The notes below the pieces were generated by a model, which had not been told where the DNA came from, searched no databases, and was given only the letters and a program-made list of their open reading frames with translations. Shown one piece after another: positions 56,171 to 64,000 of a stretch of 64,000 nucleotides of DNA (positions are counted from its first letter, which is position 1; each line of letters starts with the position of its first letter). The stretch lies in the NCBI RefSeq assembly GCF_000513115.1, contig NZ_BAUU01000003.1, positions 1 to 64,000 on the forward strand. The letters run 5' to 3'. The translations under genes were made by a program, and so were the position numbers. Source of the DNA: Halalkalibacter hemicellulosilyticusJCM 9152. Lineage in GTDB: Bacteria > Bacillota > Bacilli > Bacillales > Bacillaceae_D.

Positions 56171-56824
56171 ATGGACTATACTTCTTTAAAGCAACAATTG
56201 CTGCAGCGAAAGCAAAAGGTTGAGGCACGAATGAAAGAAAGCTTCTCTGATGAAGAGAAAGAGTCTCTTTCTTATTCGACTGGTGAGTTATCACAATATG
56301 ATAATCATCCTGCTGACACTGCTACCGATTTGTATGAAAGAGAAAAGGATGCAGCATTAATGGAGCAGCTCGAGCATGAGCATGAGGAAATTGAGCATGC
56401 CCTAGCTAAATTCGATAAAGGAACGTATGGGATTTGTGAGGAGACAGGAAAGGAAATCCCTTATGAACGTCTTGAAGCACAACCGACTGCGAGAACGGTT
56501 ATAGAAAAGGGAGAGAAGGGAATGATGGATTCTTCTCATCCAGCTGAAGAGGATGTGCTTCAAGGATTCAATACCTTTAATTTTGACCACTTGTCGAAGG
56601 AAACGGAATTTGATGCAGAAGATTCCTATCAAGCTGTTGCATCATTTAATGAGAATTCGATGATCTTTGAAGACTCTTCATTCATGGATCAAGATGAATT
56701 AATTGGCTATGTTGAAGAAATTGAAGGGTTTCTTTCGACTGGTATCGAGGGGTATTCAGGAGCGGAAAATGTCCAGTTTCAACGAAATGTTCATTATGAC
56801 CATTATTTAAATGGACAAAATTAG
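56171..56824 (+). CDS. ylyA: YteA/YlyA-family DksA-like sporulation regulator with degenerate zinc finger
   Basis: A 217-residue acidic protein: N-terminal coiled coil, the DNHPADTATDLYEREKDAALM motif, then the DksA/TraR-like finger region YGICEETGKEIPYERLEAQPTARTVI. Only one of the four finger cysteines remains, so zinc binding is unlikely. A long acidic C-terminal part ends VQFQRNVHYDHYLNGQN. Position between ileS and lspA matches B. subtilis ylyA, while length and features resemble the YteA family of spore formers. Partner probably RNA polymerase, by family. Confidence 0.82.
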   Translation: MDYTSLKQQLLQRKQKVEARMKESFSDEEKESLSYSTGELSQYDNHPADTATDLYEREKDAALMEQLEHEHEEIEHALAKFDKGTYGICEETGKEIPYERLEAQPTARTVIEKGEKGMMDSSHPAEEDVLQGFNTFNFDHLSKETEFDAEDSYQAVASFNENSMIFEDSSFMDQDELIGYVEEIEGFLSTGIEGYSGAENVQFQRNVHYDHYLNGQN

Positions 56825-56829
56825 ATAGA

Positions 56830-56890
56830 AAGCAGGCAACAAAGGGCACAAAAAGGTAAAAACCAAACTTTTTCAGTGCCCTTCCTGCTT
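56830..56890. repeat. Dispersed hairpin repeat, copy 2 (ylyA-lspA gap)
   Basis: Nested complementary arms AAGCAGG/CCTGCTT, AAGGGCAC/GTGCCCTT and AAAAAG/CTTTTT form a long hairpin. The core CAC-AAAAAGGTAAAAACCAAACTTTTT-CAGTG matches copy 1 at 15831-15863. The T run lies inside the stem, so it is not an ordinary terminator. Confidence 0.5.
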
Positions 56891-56904
56891 GTCGCTTGGC
56901 GGTA

Positions 56905-56913
56905 TGATATAAT
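56905..56913 (+). promoter_or_regulatory. Extended -10 promoter of lspA
   Basis: TGATATAAT is a consensus extended -10 about 41 bases before the lspA start; no clear -35. Confidence 0.45.
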
Positions 56914-56953
56914 TAACTAAAGTTAACCATTTTATTGTAGTGGAGGGGTAGGT

Positions 56954-57430
56954 TTGAACGTATTAAAATATTATGCTTTAACACTCGCGATCATTTTATT
57001 GGATCAGATAACGAAATGGATCGTTGTGAAAGAAATGGTAGTCGGTGAACGGATCAGATTAATTGAAAATGTCCTTTATTTCACATCCCATCGTAACCAG
57101 GGGGCGGCATTTGGCATTTTAGAAGGTCAAATGTGGTTCTTTTATATCGTGACAATTGTGGTTGTCATTGGAATTGTTTATTATATGAAAAAAGAAGGTT
57201 CTAAAAGCGTTATGATAGGCATTTCACTCGGGTTCATTCTTGGGGGGGCACTTGGAAATTTTATCGATCGTGTATTTCGAGGAGAAGTTGTTGACTTTAT
57301 TGATACATACATATTTGGTTATAACTTTGCGATTTTTAATGTTGCTGATTCTGCCCTCTGTGTAGGTGTTGGAATTCTCTTTGTCAAAATGATTGCGGAT
57401 GAATGGAAACAGAAAAAGGAGAGAACGTAA
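56954..57430 (+). CDS. lspA: Lipoprotein signal peptidase LspA
   Basis: A 158-residue aspartic protease with four membrane helices that removes signal peptides from prolipoproteins. It has the TSHRNQGAAFGIL block, GNFIDRVFRGEVVDFID (first catalytic Asp) and FAIFNVADSALCVG (second Asp). TTG start 56954 follows GGAGGGG. Its stop overlaps the ylyB start (TAATG). It would process the three lipoproteins at the left of the window. Confidence 0.96.
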   Translation: MNVLKYYALTLAIILLDQITKWIVVKEMVVGERIRLIENVLYFTSHRNQGAAFGILEGQMWFFYIVTIVVVIGIVYYMKKEGSKSVMIGISLGFILGGALGNFIDRVFRGEVVDFIDTYIFGYNFAIFNVADSALCVGVGILFVKMIADEWKQKKERT

Positions 57431-58344
57431 TGGAGCAGCATGAATGGAATGTGACAGCTGAAGAACATGGAGAACGAATTGACAAGGTGTTAACAGTATA
57501 TGAAACAGAATGGTCTCGAACTCAAGTTCAGCAATGGATTAACCATGAACATATTAAGGTAAATGGGAAGCCAGTAAAAAGAAACTATAAAGTATCAACA
57601 AATGATCATATTACATTAACGATTCCTGAGCCTGAAGAATTAGAAGTCGTTGCTGAGAATATACCTATTGAAGTTGTCTATGAAGATGAAGATGTGATTG
57701 TCGTGAATAAACCTAGAGGAATGGTTGTACATCCAGCTCCTGGTCATCGATCTGGAACGTTAGTTAATGCCCTTATGTATCATTGCCAAGACTTATCAGG
57801 CATTAATGGGGTCATTAGACCTGGAATTGTTCATCGAATTGATAAAGATACTTCAGGGCTTTTAATGGTCGCAAAAAATGACCATGCACACGAGTCATTA
57901 GTCAATCAATTGAAGAAGAAAACAACAAAACGTATATATAAAGCGATTGTTCATGGCGTTATTCCACATCATCATGGTACGATTGATGCTCCGATTGGCC
58001 GTGATTATACAGATCGGCAAAAGATGACCGTCACTGAGAAAAATAGTAAAGATGCTGTTACTCATTTTACAGTTTTAGAGACGTTTAAAAATTTCTCATA
58101 TGTCCAATGTGAGTTGGAAACGGGGAGAACTCACCAAATTCGTGTACATATGAAATATATTGGCTACCCATTAGCGGGTGATCCCAAATATGGTCCGAAA
58201 CGTAAATCACTACAAATAAATGGTCAAGCGCTTCATGCAGAAATTCTTGGATTTACCCACCCTCGTACTGGGGAAGATCTATTATTTGAAGTTCCTATTC
58301 CTGCAGATATGAGTCAACAATTAACGTTTCTGCGGTCGCAATAG
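57430..58344 (+). CDS. ylyB: RluD-family 23S rRNA pseudouridine synthase YlyB
   Basis: A 304-residue enzyme with an N-terminal S4 domain (about 12-70; RIDKVLTVYETEWSRTQVQQWINHEHIKVNGKPV) and a pseudouridine synthase domain containing the catalytic Asp in HRIDKDTSGLLM, plus ETGRTHQIRVH and GDPKYG. ATG 57430 overlaps the lspA stop, so the genes are coupled; AAAGGAG lies in the end of lspA. The position before pyrR is conserved. Confidence 0.95.
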   Translation: MEQHEWNVTAEEHGERIDKVLTVYETEWSRTQVQQWINHEHIKVNGKPVKRNYKVSTNDHITLTIPEPEELEVVAENIPIEVVYEDEDVIVVNKPRGMVVHPAPGHRSGTLVNALMYHCQDLSGINGVIRPGIVHRIDKDTSGLLMVAKNDHAHESLVNQLKKKTTKRIYKAIVHGVIPHHHGTIDAPIGRDYTDRQKMTVTEKNSKDAVTHFTVLETFKNFSYVQCELETGRTHQIRVHMKYIGYPLAGDPKYGPKRKSLQINGQALHAEILGFTHPRTGEDLLFEVPIPADMSQQLTFLRSQ

Positions 58345-58357
58345 TCGAAAAAAGTCG

Positions 58358-58386
58358 TTGACATTTTAACACAACTCGTTCATACT
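58358..58386 (+). promoter_or_regulatory. pyr operon promoter
   Basis: TTGACA, 17 bases, and CATACT; start expected near 58393, giving a leader of about 165 bases before pyrR. Confidence 0.75.
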
Positions 58387-58415
58387 ATGATTAATTAAAT
58401 AAGTCCTTTAACATC

Positions 58416-58532
58416 AGTCCCGTGAGGCTGAGAAGGAAGTCGGAAACAAACGGTAGGTATTATACTATGCTTAATTTGCCTACGTATGTTTGCAAAGCCC
58501 TCTCATGCCTATATGCGGTATGAGAGTTTTTT
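58416..58532 (+). promoter_or_regulatory. PyrR-controlled attenuator upstream of pyrR
   Basis: AGTCCCGTGAGGCT (58416-58429) is a perfect PyrR-binding loop (ARUCCNGNGAGGYU). The terminator CTCTCATGCC...GGTATGAGAG with six T spans 58500-58532. PyrR with UMP bound should hold the anti-antiterminator and stop transcription when pyrimidines are plentiful. Confidence 0.92.
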
Positions 58533-58544
58533 GTATGTATATAA

Positions 58545-59093
<549 letters not shown>

Positions 59094-59132
59094 AATAGTG
59101 ATTGCAGAGAAGAGACAGTAGGGGGATAGACA

Positions 59133-60427
59133 ATGGCATCAAATCATGAAATTGGAATTCAGGAGAAACCAAGGTTAGATAAATGGATCGTATTAAGTAT
59201 CCAACATTTATTTGCCATGTTTGGAGCGACGATTTTAGTTCCATTTTTAGTCGATCTAAGTCCATCAGTCGCATTGCTTTCAAGTGGTCTTGGAACAATT
59301 GCGTATTTACTCATAACTAGAGGCCAAGTTCCTGCTTACTTAGGATCATCCTTCGCTTTTATTGCACCGATCATTTCAGCTACGGCAATTGGTGGTCCAG
59401 AAGGGGCAATGGTTGGGAGCTTTTTTGCTGGGATCGTATACGGGATTGTTGCATTAGTCATTAAAGCCATTGGAGTAAAATGGATTATGAATATACTACC
59501 TCCAATAGTTGTTGGACCAGTCATTATGGTCATTGGATTAGGCTAGCAGGTGTTGCCGTTGATATGGCGATGAATGACCAAGGAACCGGTGAATATAATG
59601 GAACATTCTTATTTGTAGCACTTGTTTCTCTTGGGATAACCGTTCTAGCGTCGATTTTCTTCAAAGGATTCTTTAGTTTAGTACCTATTTTGTTCGGGAT
59701 TGTTGGCGGGTATATCACATCATTGATTGTAGGAATTGTTGATTTTACTCCTGTTAGAAAGGCAGATTTCATTTCTGCACCTGAGCTGCTCGTTCCGTTT
59801 GTCACGTATACACCTAGTTTAAGTTGGACGATCTTGTTCATTATGGTTCCGATTGCTGTCGTAACGATTTCTGAGCATATTGGAGATCAGATGGTACTTA
59901 GTAAGGTCGTCGGTCGAAACTTTATTAAGAAGCCAGGTTTACACCGCTCATTATTAGGGGATGGAGTAGCAACTATTATTGCTTCGTTAATTGGTGGTCC
60001 ACCTAATACAACTTACGGTGAGAACATTGGGGTTCTAGCGATTACGAGAGTGTTTAGTGTGTTTGTCATTGCAGGTGCTGCAGTCATTGCTATTTTCCTA
60101 TCGTTTATTGGTACGTTTGCGGCGTTTATTGAATCGATTCCAACAGCAGTTATGGGGGGCGTATCGATCTTATTGTTTGGTGTCATTGCATCTTCTGGTT
60201 TAAGAATGTTAATTGATAATAAGATTAATATTGGAGAGAAGCGCAACTTAATTATTTCTTCCATTATACTAGTTGTCGGAATTGGTGGAGCTGTCATTCA
60301 AGTAAATGAACATATCGAAATTCCAGGTATGGCTTTAGCAGCAATTATTGGTATTATCCTGCATCAAGTATTACCAAATAAAGAAGTTAGCTATGGAAAG
60401 AAATCGATGTTTGAGACAGATGAATAG
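59133..60427 (+). pseudogene. pyrP: Uracil permease PyrP, split by a one-base deletion
   Basis: A nucleobase:cation symporter-2 family permease for uracil uptake. ATG 59133 (after GTAGGGGG) opens a frame with the N-terminal helices and PAYLGSSFAFIAPI; it ends at TAG 59544-59546 after VIGLG. The rest (LAGVAVDMAMND..., EHIGDQMVLSKVVGRNF, GGPPNTTYGENIGVLAITRVFS) is in another frame. One added base near 59543 (GGCTAGC to GGCCTAGC) restores GLGLAGVAVDMA and 431 residues, the family size. Error is the likely cause, since all signature motifs are intact. Confidence 0.9.
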
Positions 60428-60432
60428 AAGAT

Positions 60433-60538
60433 CCTTTTAAAAGAAGTACAGAGAGACTTCAAAAGGGGTTGTTTTGAAGAGGGGACTCCCTCTTTCATTT
60501 CTAATACCCTGAGAAGCTCACTCTCAGGGTATTTTTTT
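60433..60538 (+). promoter_or_regulatory. Second PyrR attenuator, between pyrP and pyrB
   Basis: AGTACAGAGAGACT (60445-60458) matches the PyrR loop at all but two positions, and lies in a hairpin closed by CCTTTT (60433-60438) and AAAAGG (60461-60466). The terminator ATACCCTGAGA/TCTCAGGGTAT with seven T spans 60504-60538. The layout equals the pyrP-pyrB attenuator of B. subtilis. Confidence 0.8.
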
Positions 60539-60588
60539 ACGGAAAAGCTTGAACACTAGGTAAGAATTTTAAAAAGGGGATGATGAGT

Positions 60589-61506
60589 ATGATGACTGCA
60601 ATGGAGTTGCAACAAAGAGGAGACCTTTTAACGTTAGATAACATGTCTACAACGGAAATTTTACAACTGCTAGGAGAAGCTGAACAATTTGCTACAGGTT
60701 ATGAGTGGACAGCGAATCAACAAGCTGTCGTTGCGAATTTATTCTTTGAGCCTAGTACGCGAACGCGTTATAGCTTTGAAGTTGCACAAAAACTTCTCGG
60801 GTTGCATGTCTTATCCTTTAGTGAAGAGTCATCAAGCGTTCAAAAGGGAGAGTCTTTGTTAGATACGGTGAAAACTTTTGAGTCAATTGGTGCTAATGTC
60901 TTAGTCATTCGTCATCCAGAAAATGAATATTACGAACAAATTAAAGACCATTTATCCATTCCGATTGTAAATGGAGGTGATGGTAGTGGACATCACCCAA
61001 CACAGTCATTACTTGACATGCTAACAATCCAGCAAGAATTTGGAACATTCGCAGGCTTAAATATTGTTATAACAGGTGATTTACGACATAGTCGAGTGGC
61101 TCGTTCTAATGCTGCTGCGCTCACTCGCTTAGGAGCAAATGTGAAAGTGGCTGGGCCGATTGATTGGATGGAGGGCTATACTCATTTATATGAGCATGTC
61201 GACTTTGATACGTATCTACCACAAGCAGATGTTGTAATGCTTCTAAGAATTCAGCACGAGCGTCATGATCAATCGATGTCTTATTCGAAAGAGGAGTATC
61301 ATCGTCAATATGGGTTGTCATTAGCTCGTGAGAGTCATTTAAAGCAACATGCAATTATTCTTCATCCAGGACCTGTAAACCGTGGTGTTGAACTAGCAGA
61401 TGAATTAGTAGAGGGCAAGCATTCCCGAATTTTTAAACAAATGAAGAATGGAGTTGCTGTTCGAAAAGCTGTTATGAAACGTGCGATTCTAAACCAATCA
61501 TTGTAG
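60589..61506 (+). CDS. pyrB: Aspartate carbamoyltransferase PyrB
   Basis: A 305-residue catalytic chain that joins carbamoyl phosphate and aspartate in pyrimidine synthesis. The carbamoyl-phosphate loop [28 protein letters not shown] and [12 protein letters not shown] are clear; the aspartate side shows [10 protein letters not shown] and [10 protein letters not shown]. Four in-frame ATG codons lie at 60580, 60583, 60589 and 60592; AAAAGGGG spacing favours 60589, but the choice is uncertain. pyrC follows after 12 bases. Confidence 0.95.
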   Translation: MMTAMELQQRGDLLTLDNMSTTEILQLLGEAEQFATGYEWTANQQAVVANLFFEPSTRTRYSFEVAQKLLGLHVLSFSEESSSVQKGESLLDTVKTFESIGANVLVIRHPENEYYEQIKDHLSIPIVNGGDGSGHHPTQSLLDMLTIQQEFGTFAGLNIVITGDLRHSRVARSNAAALTRLGANVKVAGPIDWMEGYTHLYEHVDFDTYLPQADVVMLLRIQHERHDQSMSYSKEEYHRQYGLSLARESHLKQHAIILHPGPVNRGVELADELVEGKHSRIFKQMKNGVAVRKAVMKRAILNQSL

Positions 61507-61518
61507 GGGGAAAACGAG

Positions 61519-62793
61519 ATGAATACGAAATTAATAGGTGGATTCATGTTACAAGATGGGGAATTAGTTCAAAAAGATATTTATTTAATTGATGGTCGCA
61601 TTCAATTTCAGACAAATGAACACATTGAAAAAGAGCTAGATATAGCTGGAAAATTAGTTGCACCAGGCTTTGTCGATGTCCATGTGCATTTACGAGAACC
61701 TGGTGGAGAGCATAAAGAAACGATAGAAACAGGCACACATGCAGCAGCAGCGGGTGGGTTTACAACGATTTGTCCTATGCCCAATACTCGTCCAGTACCT
61801 GATACAAAGGAGCAGCTGGAATGGCTACAAAATCGAATTGAGGAAACGGCTATTGTTCGTGTGTTGCCATATGCCGCCATTACAACAAGACAGCTTGGTA
61901 GGGAATTAACGGATTTTGCTGCTTTAAAAGAATCAGGGGCGTTTGCGTTTACAGATGATGGAGTAGGTGTTCAATCTGCTGATATGATGCTTCAAGCGAT
62001 GCAAAAAGCAGCAGAATTAAATATGGCTGTTGTTGCCCATTGTGAAGAAAACACGTTAATTCATGGTGGAGCTGTACATGAAGGGATTTATTCAAAGGAA
62101 AAAGGGTTAAAAGGAATTCCCTCTGTTTGTGAATCTGTACATATTGCCCGAGATGTCCTGTTAGCTGAAGCAGCAGGTGCTCATTATCACGTATGTCATA
62201 TTAGCACGAAGGAGTCGGTTCGAGTTGTTCGTGATGCTAAAAAAGCTGGAATTCGTGTGACTGCTGAAGTGACTCCGCACCATCTATTACTTTGTGATGA
62301 GGATATTGAAGGAGTGGACCCTAACTATAAAATGAATCCGCCGCTTCGGGGAAAAGAAGATCGTGAAGCGTTGTGGGAAGGATTACTAGATGGAACGATT
62401 GATTTTATCGCGACAGATCATGCACCACATTCAGCCGAAGAGAAAGCGCAAGGAATCGAAAAAGCTCCGTTTGGTATTGTTGGTTTAGAAACAGCATTTC
62501 CGCTTTTGTTTACAAACTTTGTCCAAACAGGAAAGATTTCTTTGAAGCAATTAGTTGATTGGTTAACGATTAAACCAGCTGAAACGTTCCATTTACCATT
62601 CGGGACGTTAAAAGAAGGCTCACTTGCTGATATGACCGTTATTGACCTTGAAACCGAAAAAGAAATTAGTGCGAAGAATTTTTTATCAAAAGGAAAAAAC
62701 ACACCGTTTATAGGCTGGACATGTACAGGATGGCCTGAGTATACATTTGTAGGTGGACAACTTGTATTTACGAAAGGAAAGGTGACCTCATGA
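61519..62793 (+). CDS. pyrC: Dihydroorotase PyrC
   Basis: A 424-residue amidohydrolase that closes carbamoyl aspartate to dihydroorotate. The metal ligands lie in [21 protein letters not shown], the [11 protein letters not shown] block, HYHVCHIST, and [13 protein letters not shown]. Type I (Bacillus) dihydroorotase by length and the [10 protein letters not shown] motif. AGGGGG precedes the ATG. Its TGA overlaps the pyrAA start (ATGA). Confidence 0.97.
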   Translation: MNTKLIGGFMLQDGELVQKDIYLIDGRIQFQTNEHIEKELDIAGKLVAPGFVDVHVHLREPGGEHKETIETGTHAAAAGGFTTICPMPNTRPVPDTKEQLEWLQNRIEETAIVRVLPYAAITTRQLGRELTDFAALKESGAFAFTDDGVGVQSADMMLQAMQKAAELNMAVVAHCEENTLIHGGAVHEGIYSKEKGLKGIPSVCESVHIARDVLLAEAAGAHYHVCHISTKESVRVVRDAKKAGIRVTAEVTPHHLLLCDEDIEGVDPNYKMNPPLRGKEDREALWEGLLDGTIDFIATDHAPHSAEEKAQGIEKAPFGIVGLETAFPLLFTNFVQTGKISLKQLVDWLTIKPAETFHLPFGTLKEGSLADMTVIDLETEKEISAKNFLSKGKNTPFIGWTCTGWPEYTFVGGQLVFTKGKVTS

Positions 62794-63878
62794 AACGTCA
62801 ATTGATTTTGGAAGATGGATCTGTGTTTGTAGGTGAAGGCTTTGGAGCGTTGAAAGAATTAAGTGGAGAAGTTGTATTTAATACAGGAATGACAGGGTAT
62901 CAAGAGATTTTATCTGATCCGTCTTATTGCGCACAAATTGTGACGATGACGTATCCTCTTATCGGAAATTATGGCATTAATCGTGATGATTTTGAATCGA
63001 TTACGCCTTCCATTAACGGATTAATTGTGAAGGAATATGAGCCTGAGCCAAGTCATTGCCATGAAGAAGAGCCTTTGCATGAATTATTAACTGCAAAGGA
63101 TATTCCGGGACTAGCCGGGATTGATACGCGTAAGTTAACACGTTTGATAAGAGAGCACGGAACGCTAAAAGGAAGAATTTGTTCAATGGAAGTGGATGTA
63201 GCATCTGTTATCAATGAACTAAAGGCTGCTGACTTCCCGCATGATCAAGTTGAACGAGTTTCTACAAAAGATCCATATCATGCCCCAGGTAGAGGAAACC
63301 GTGTTGTATTAGTTGATTTTGGAATGAAGCATGGTATTTTGCAAGAGCTGATCGCTCGTCAATGTGATGTCGTAGTCGTACCGTATAACACAACAGCAGA
63401 AGAAATCATTCGTTTAGGTGCAGATGGTGTGATGCTAAGTAATGGTCCAGGAAATCCGATCGATGTGCCAGAGGCGATAGAAATGATTAAAGAGTTAATT
63501 GGAAACGTACCGATTTTTGGGATTTGTTTAGGTCATCAACTCTTGGCACTCGCAGGTGGTGCTACAACAAGCAAATTACGATTTGGACATAGAGGATCGA
63601 ACCACCCAGTTCGAGATTTAGAAACAGGAAAAATTGCCATTACTGCTCAAAATCATGGTTTTACAGTAGATGTGGATTCATTAGAAGGAACATCATTACA
63701 GTTAACTCATGTAGCAGTAAATGACGGGACTGTAGAGGGAATTAGAGTGAAAAATGCACCGGCATTTAGTGTGCAATATCATCCAGAAGCTTCACCAGGA
63801 CCACATGATGCAAATGACTTATTCGATCAATTTATTTCAATGATGGAAACAGCTAAGAAACGTTCGGTACACGTCTAG
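62790..63878 (+). CDS. pyrAA: Carbamoyl-phosphate synthase small subunit (pyrimidine-specific)
   Basis: A 362-residue glutamine amidotransferase subunit that feeds ammonia to PyrAB. The N-terminal interface starts [16 protein letters not shown] with [14 protein letters not shown]; the class I GATase domain holds the catalytic Cys in [13 protein letters not shown] and the His/Glu in [14 protein letters not shown]. It overlaps the pyrC stop by 4 bases. Operon position marks it as the pyr rather than arginine copy. Confidence 0.97.
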   Translation: MKRQLILEDGSVFVGEGFGALKELSGEVVFNTGMTGYQEILSDPSYCAQIVTMTYPLIGNYGINRDDFESITPSINGLIVKEYEPEPSHCHEEEPLHELLTAKDIPGLAGIDTRKLTRLIREHGTLKGRICSMEVDVASVINELKAADFPHDQVERVSTKDPYHAPGRGNRVVLVDFGMKHGILQELIARQCDVVVVPYNTTAEEIIRLGADGVMLSNGPGNPIDVPEAIEMIKELIGNVPIFGICLGHQLLALAGGATTSKLRFGHRGSNHPVRDLETGKIAITAQNHGFTVDVDSLEGTSLQLTHVAVNDGTVEGIRVKNAPAFSVQYHPEASPGPHDANDLFDQFISMMETAKKRSVHV

Positions 63879-63895
63879 TAGGGGAGAGGACAAAA

Positions 63896-64000
63896 ATGGG
63901 AAAACGTAAAGATATTCAAAAGATACTTGTCATTGGTTCAGGTCCAATTGTCATTGGACAAGCTGCAGAGTTTGATTATGCAGGTACACAAGCTTGTCAA
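63896..64000 (+). CDS. pyrAB: Carbamoyl-phosphate synthase large subunit, N-terminal fragment (cut by window end)
   Basis: The first 35 codons are present: [20 protein letters not shown] then [15 protein letters not shown], the start of the first ATP-grasp half of CarB/PyrAB. GGGGAGAGG precedes the ATG, 17 bases after pyrAA. The remaining thousand or so residues lie outside the window. Confidence 0.95.
   Translation, partial: MGKRKDIQKILVIGSGPIVIGQAAEFDYAGTQACQ

Overview
The window is low-GC DNA from an endospore-forming Bacillaceae chromosome. From the start of ylbC to the window end, gene order follows the Bacillus subtilis ylb - dcw - spoIIG - ylm - ileS - pyr segment. Acidic proteins, many UUG/GUG starts and a hemicellulose-degradation block suggest an alkaliphilic or halotolerant relative such as the Halalkalibacter/Alkalihalobacillus group; that placement is inference from gene content. 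MurE carries the DNPR motif, so the peptidoglycan is probably meso-diaminopimelate type. || Layout. 1-8400: sugar-polymer block with an ABC-type binding lipoprotein, a GH51 arabinofuranosidase and a divergent GH3 glycosidase that has an inserted trefoil-like region and a C-terminal CBM6-like region. An AraR-type palindrome and a CcpA cre-like site lie between the two glycosidases. A small lipoprotein and a YesL-type membrane protein follow. 8400-14000: accessory genes (YtvI-like permease, lipoprotein, YugN, a secreted protein and a RimK-type ATP-grasp enzyme) interleaved with ylbC-ylbD-ylbE. 14100-26700: ylbF (ricF), ylbG, rsmD, coaD, ylbJ, ylbK, ylbL, ylbM, ylbN, rpmF, gerR (ylbO), panE, a DUF3397 gene and bshC. 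The ylbG-rsmD gap encodes, on the minus strand, an RNA that fits CsfG. 26780-45700: division and cell-wall cluster mraZ-rsmH-ftsL-pbpB-spoVD-murE-mraY-murD-spoVE-murG-murB-divIB-ylxW-ylxX-sbp-ftsA-ftsZ. 45700-48700: spoIIGA-sigE-sigG. 48860-53000: ylmC-ylmD-ylmE-sepF-ylmG-ylmH-divIVA. 52930-58340: T-box-controlled ileS, ylyA, lspA, ylyB. 58350-end: pyrR-pyrP-pyrB-pyrC-pyrAA-pyrAB (cut by the window end) with two PyrR attenuators. || How it works together: the dcw block makes lipid II and the divisome. spoIIGA/sigE/sigG, spoVD, spoVE, csfG, ylbJ, gerR and ylmC tie the region to sporulation, and candidate sigma-F/G, sigma-E and sigma-H promoters are visible at the expected places. || Caution: five conserved genes (ylbJ, ylbM, ylxX, spoIIGA, pyrP) are each split by what looks like exactly one missing base. 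In every case restoring one base gives a full-length protein. This pattern points to indel errors in the assembly more than to five pseudogenes. No CRISPR, tRNA, rRNA, prophage or transposase was seen. I found no convincing novel multi-gene system; the most interesting items are the CsfG-like locus, the odd GH3 architecture, the spoIIG promoter structure and the dispersed hairpin repeats.
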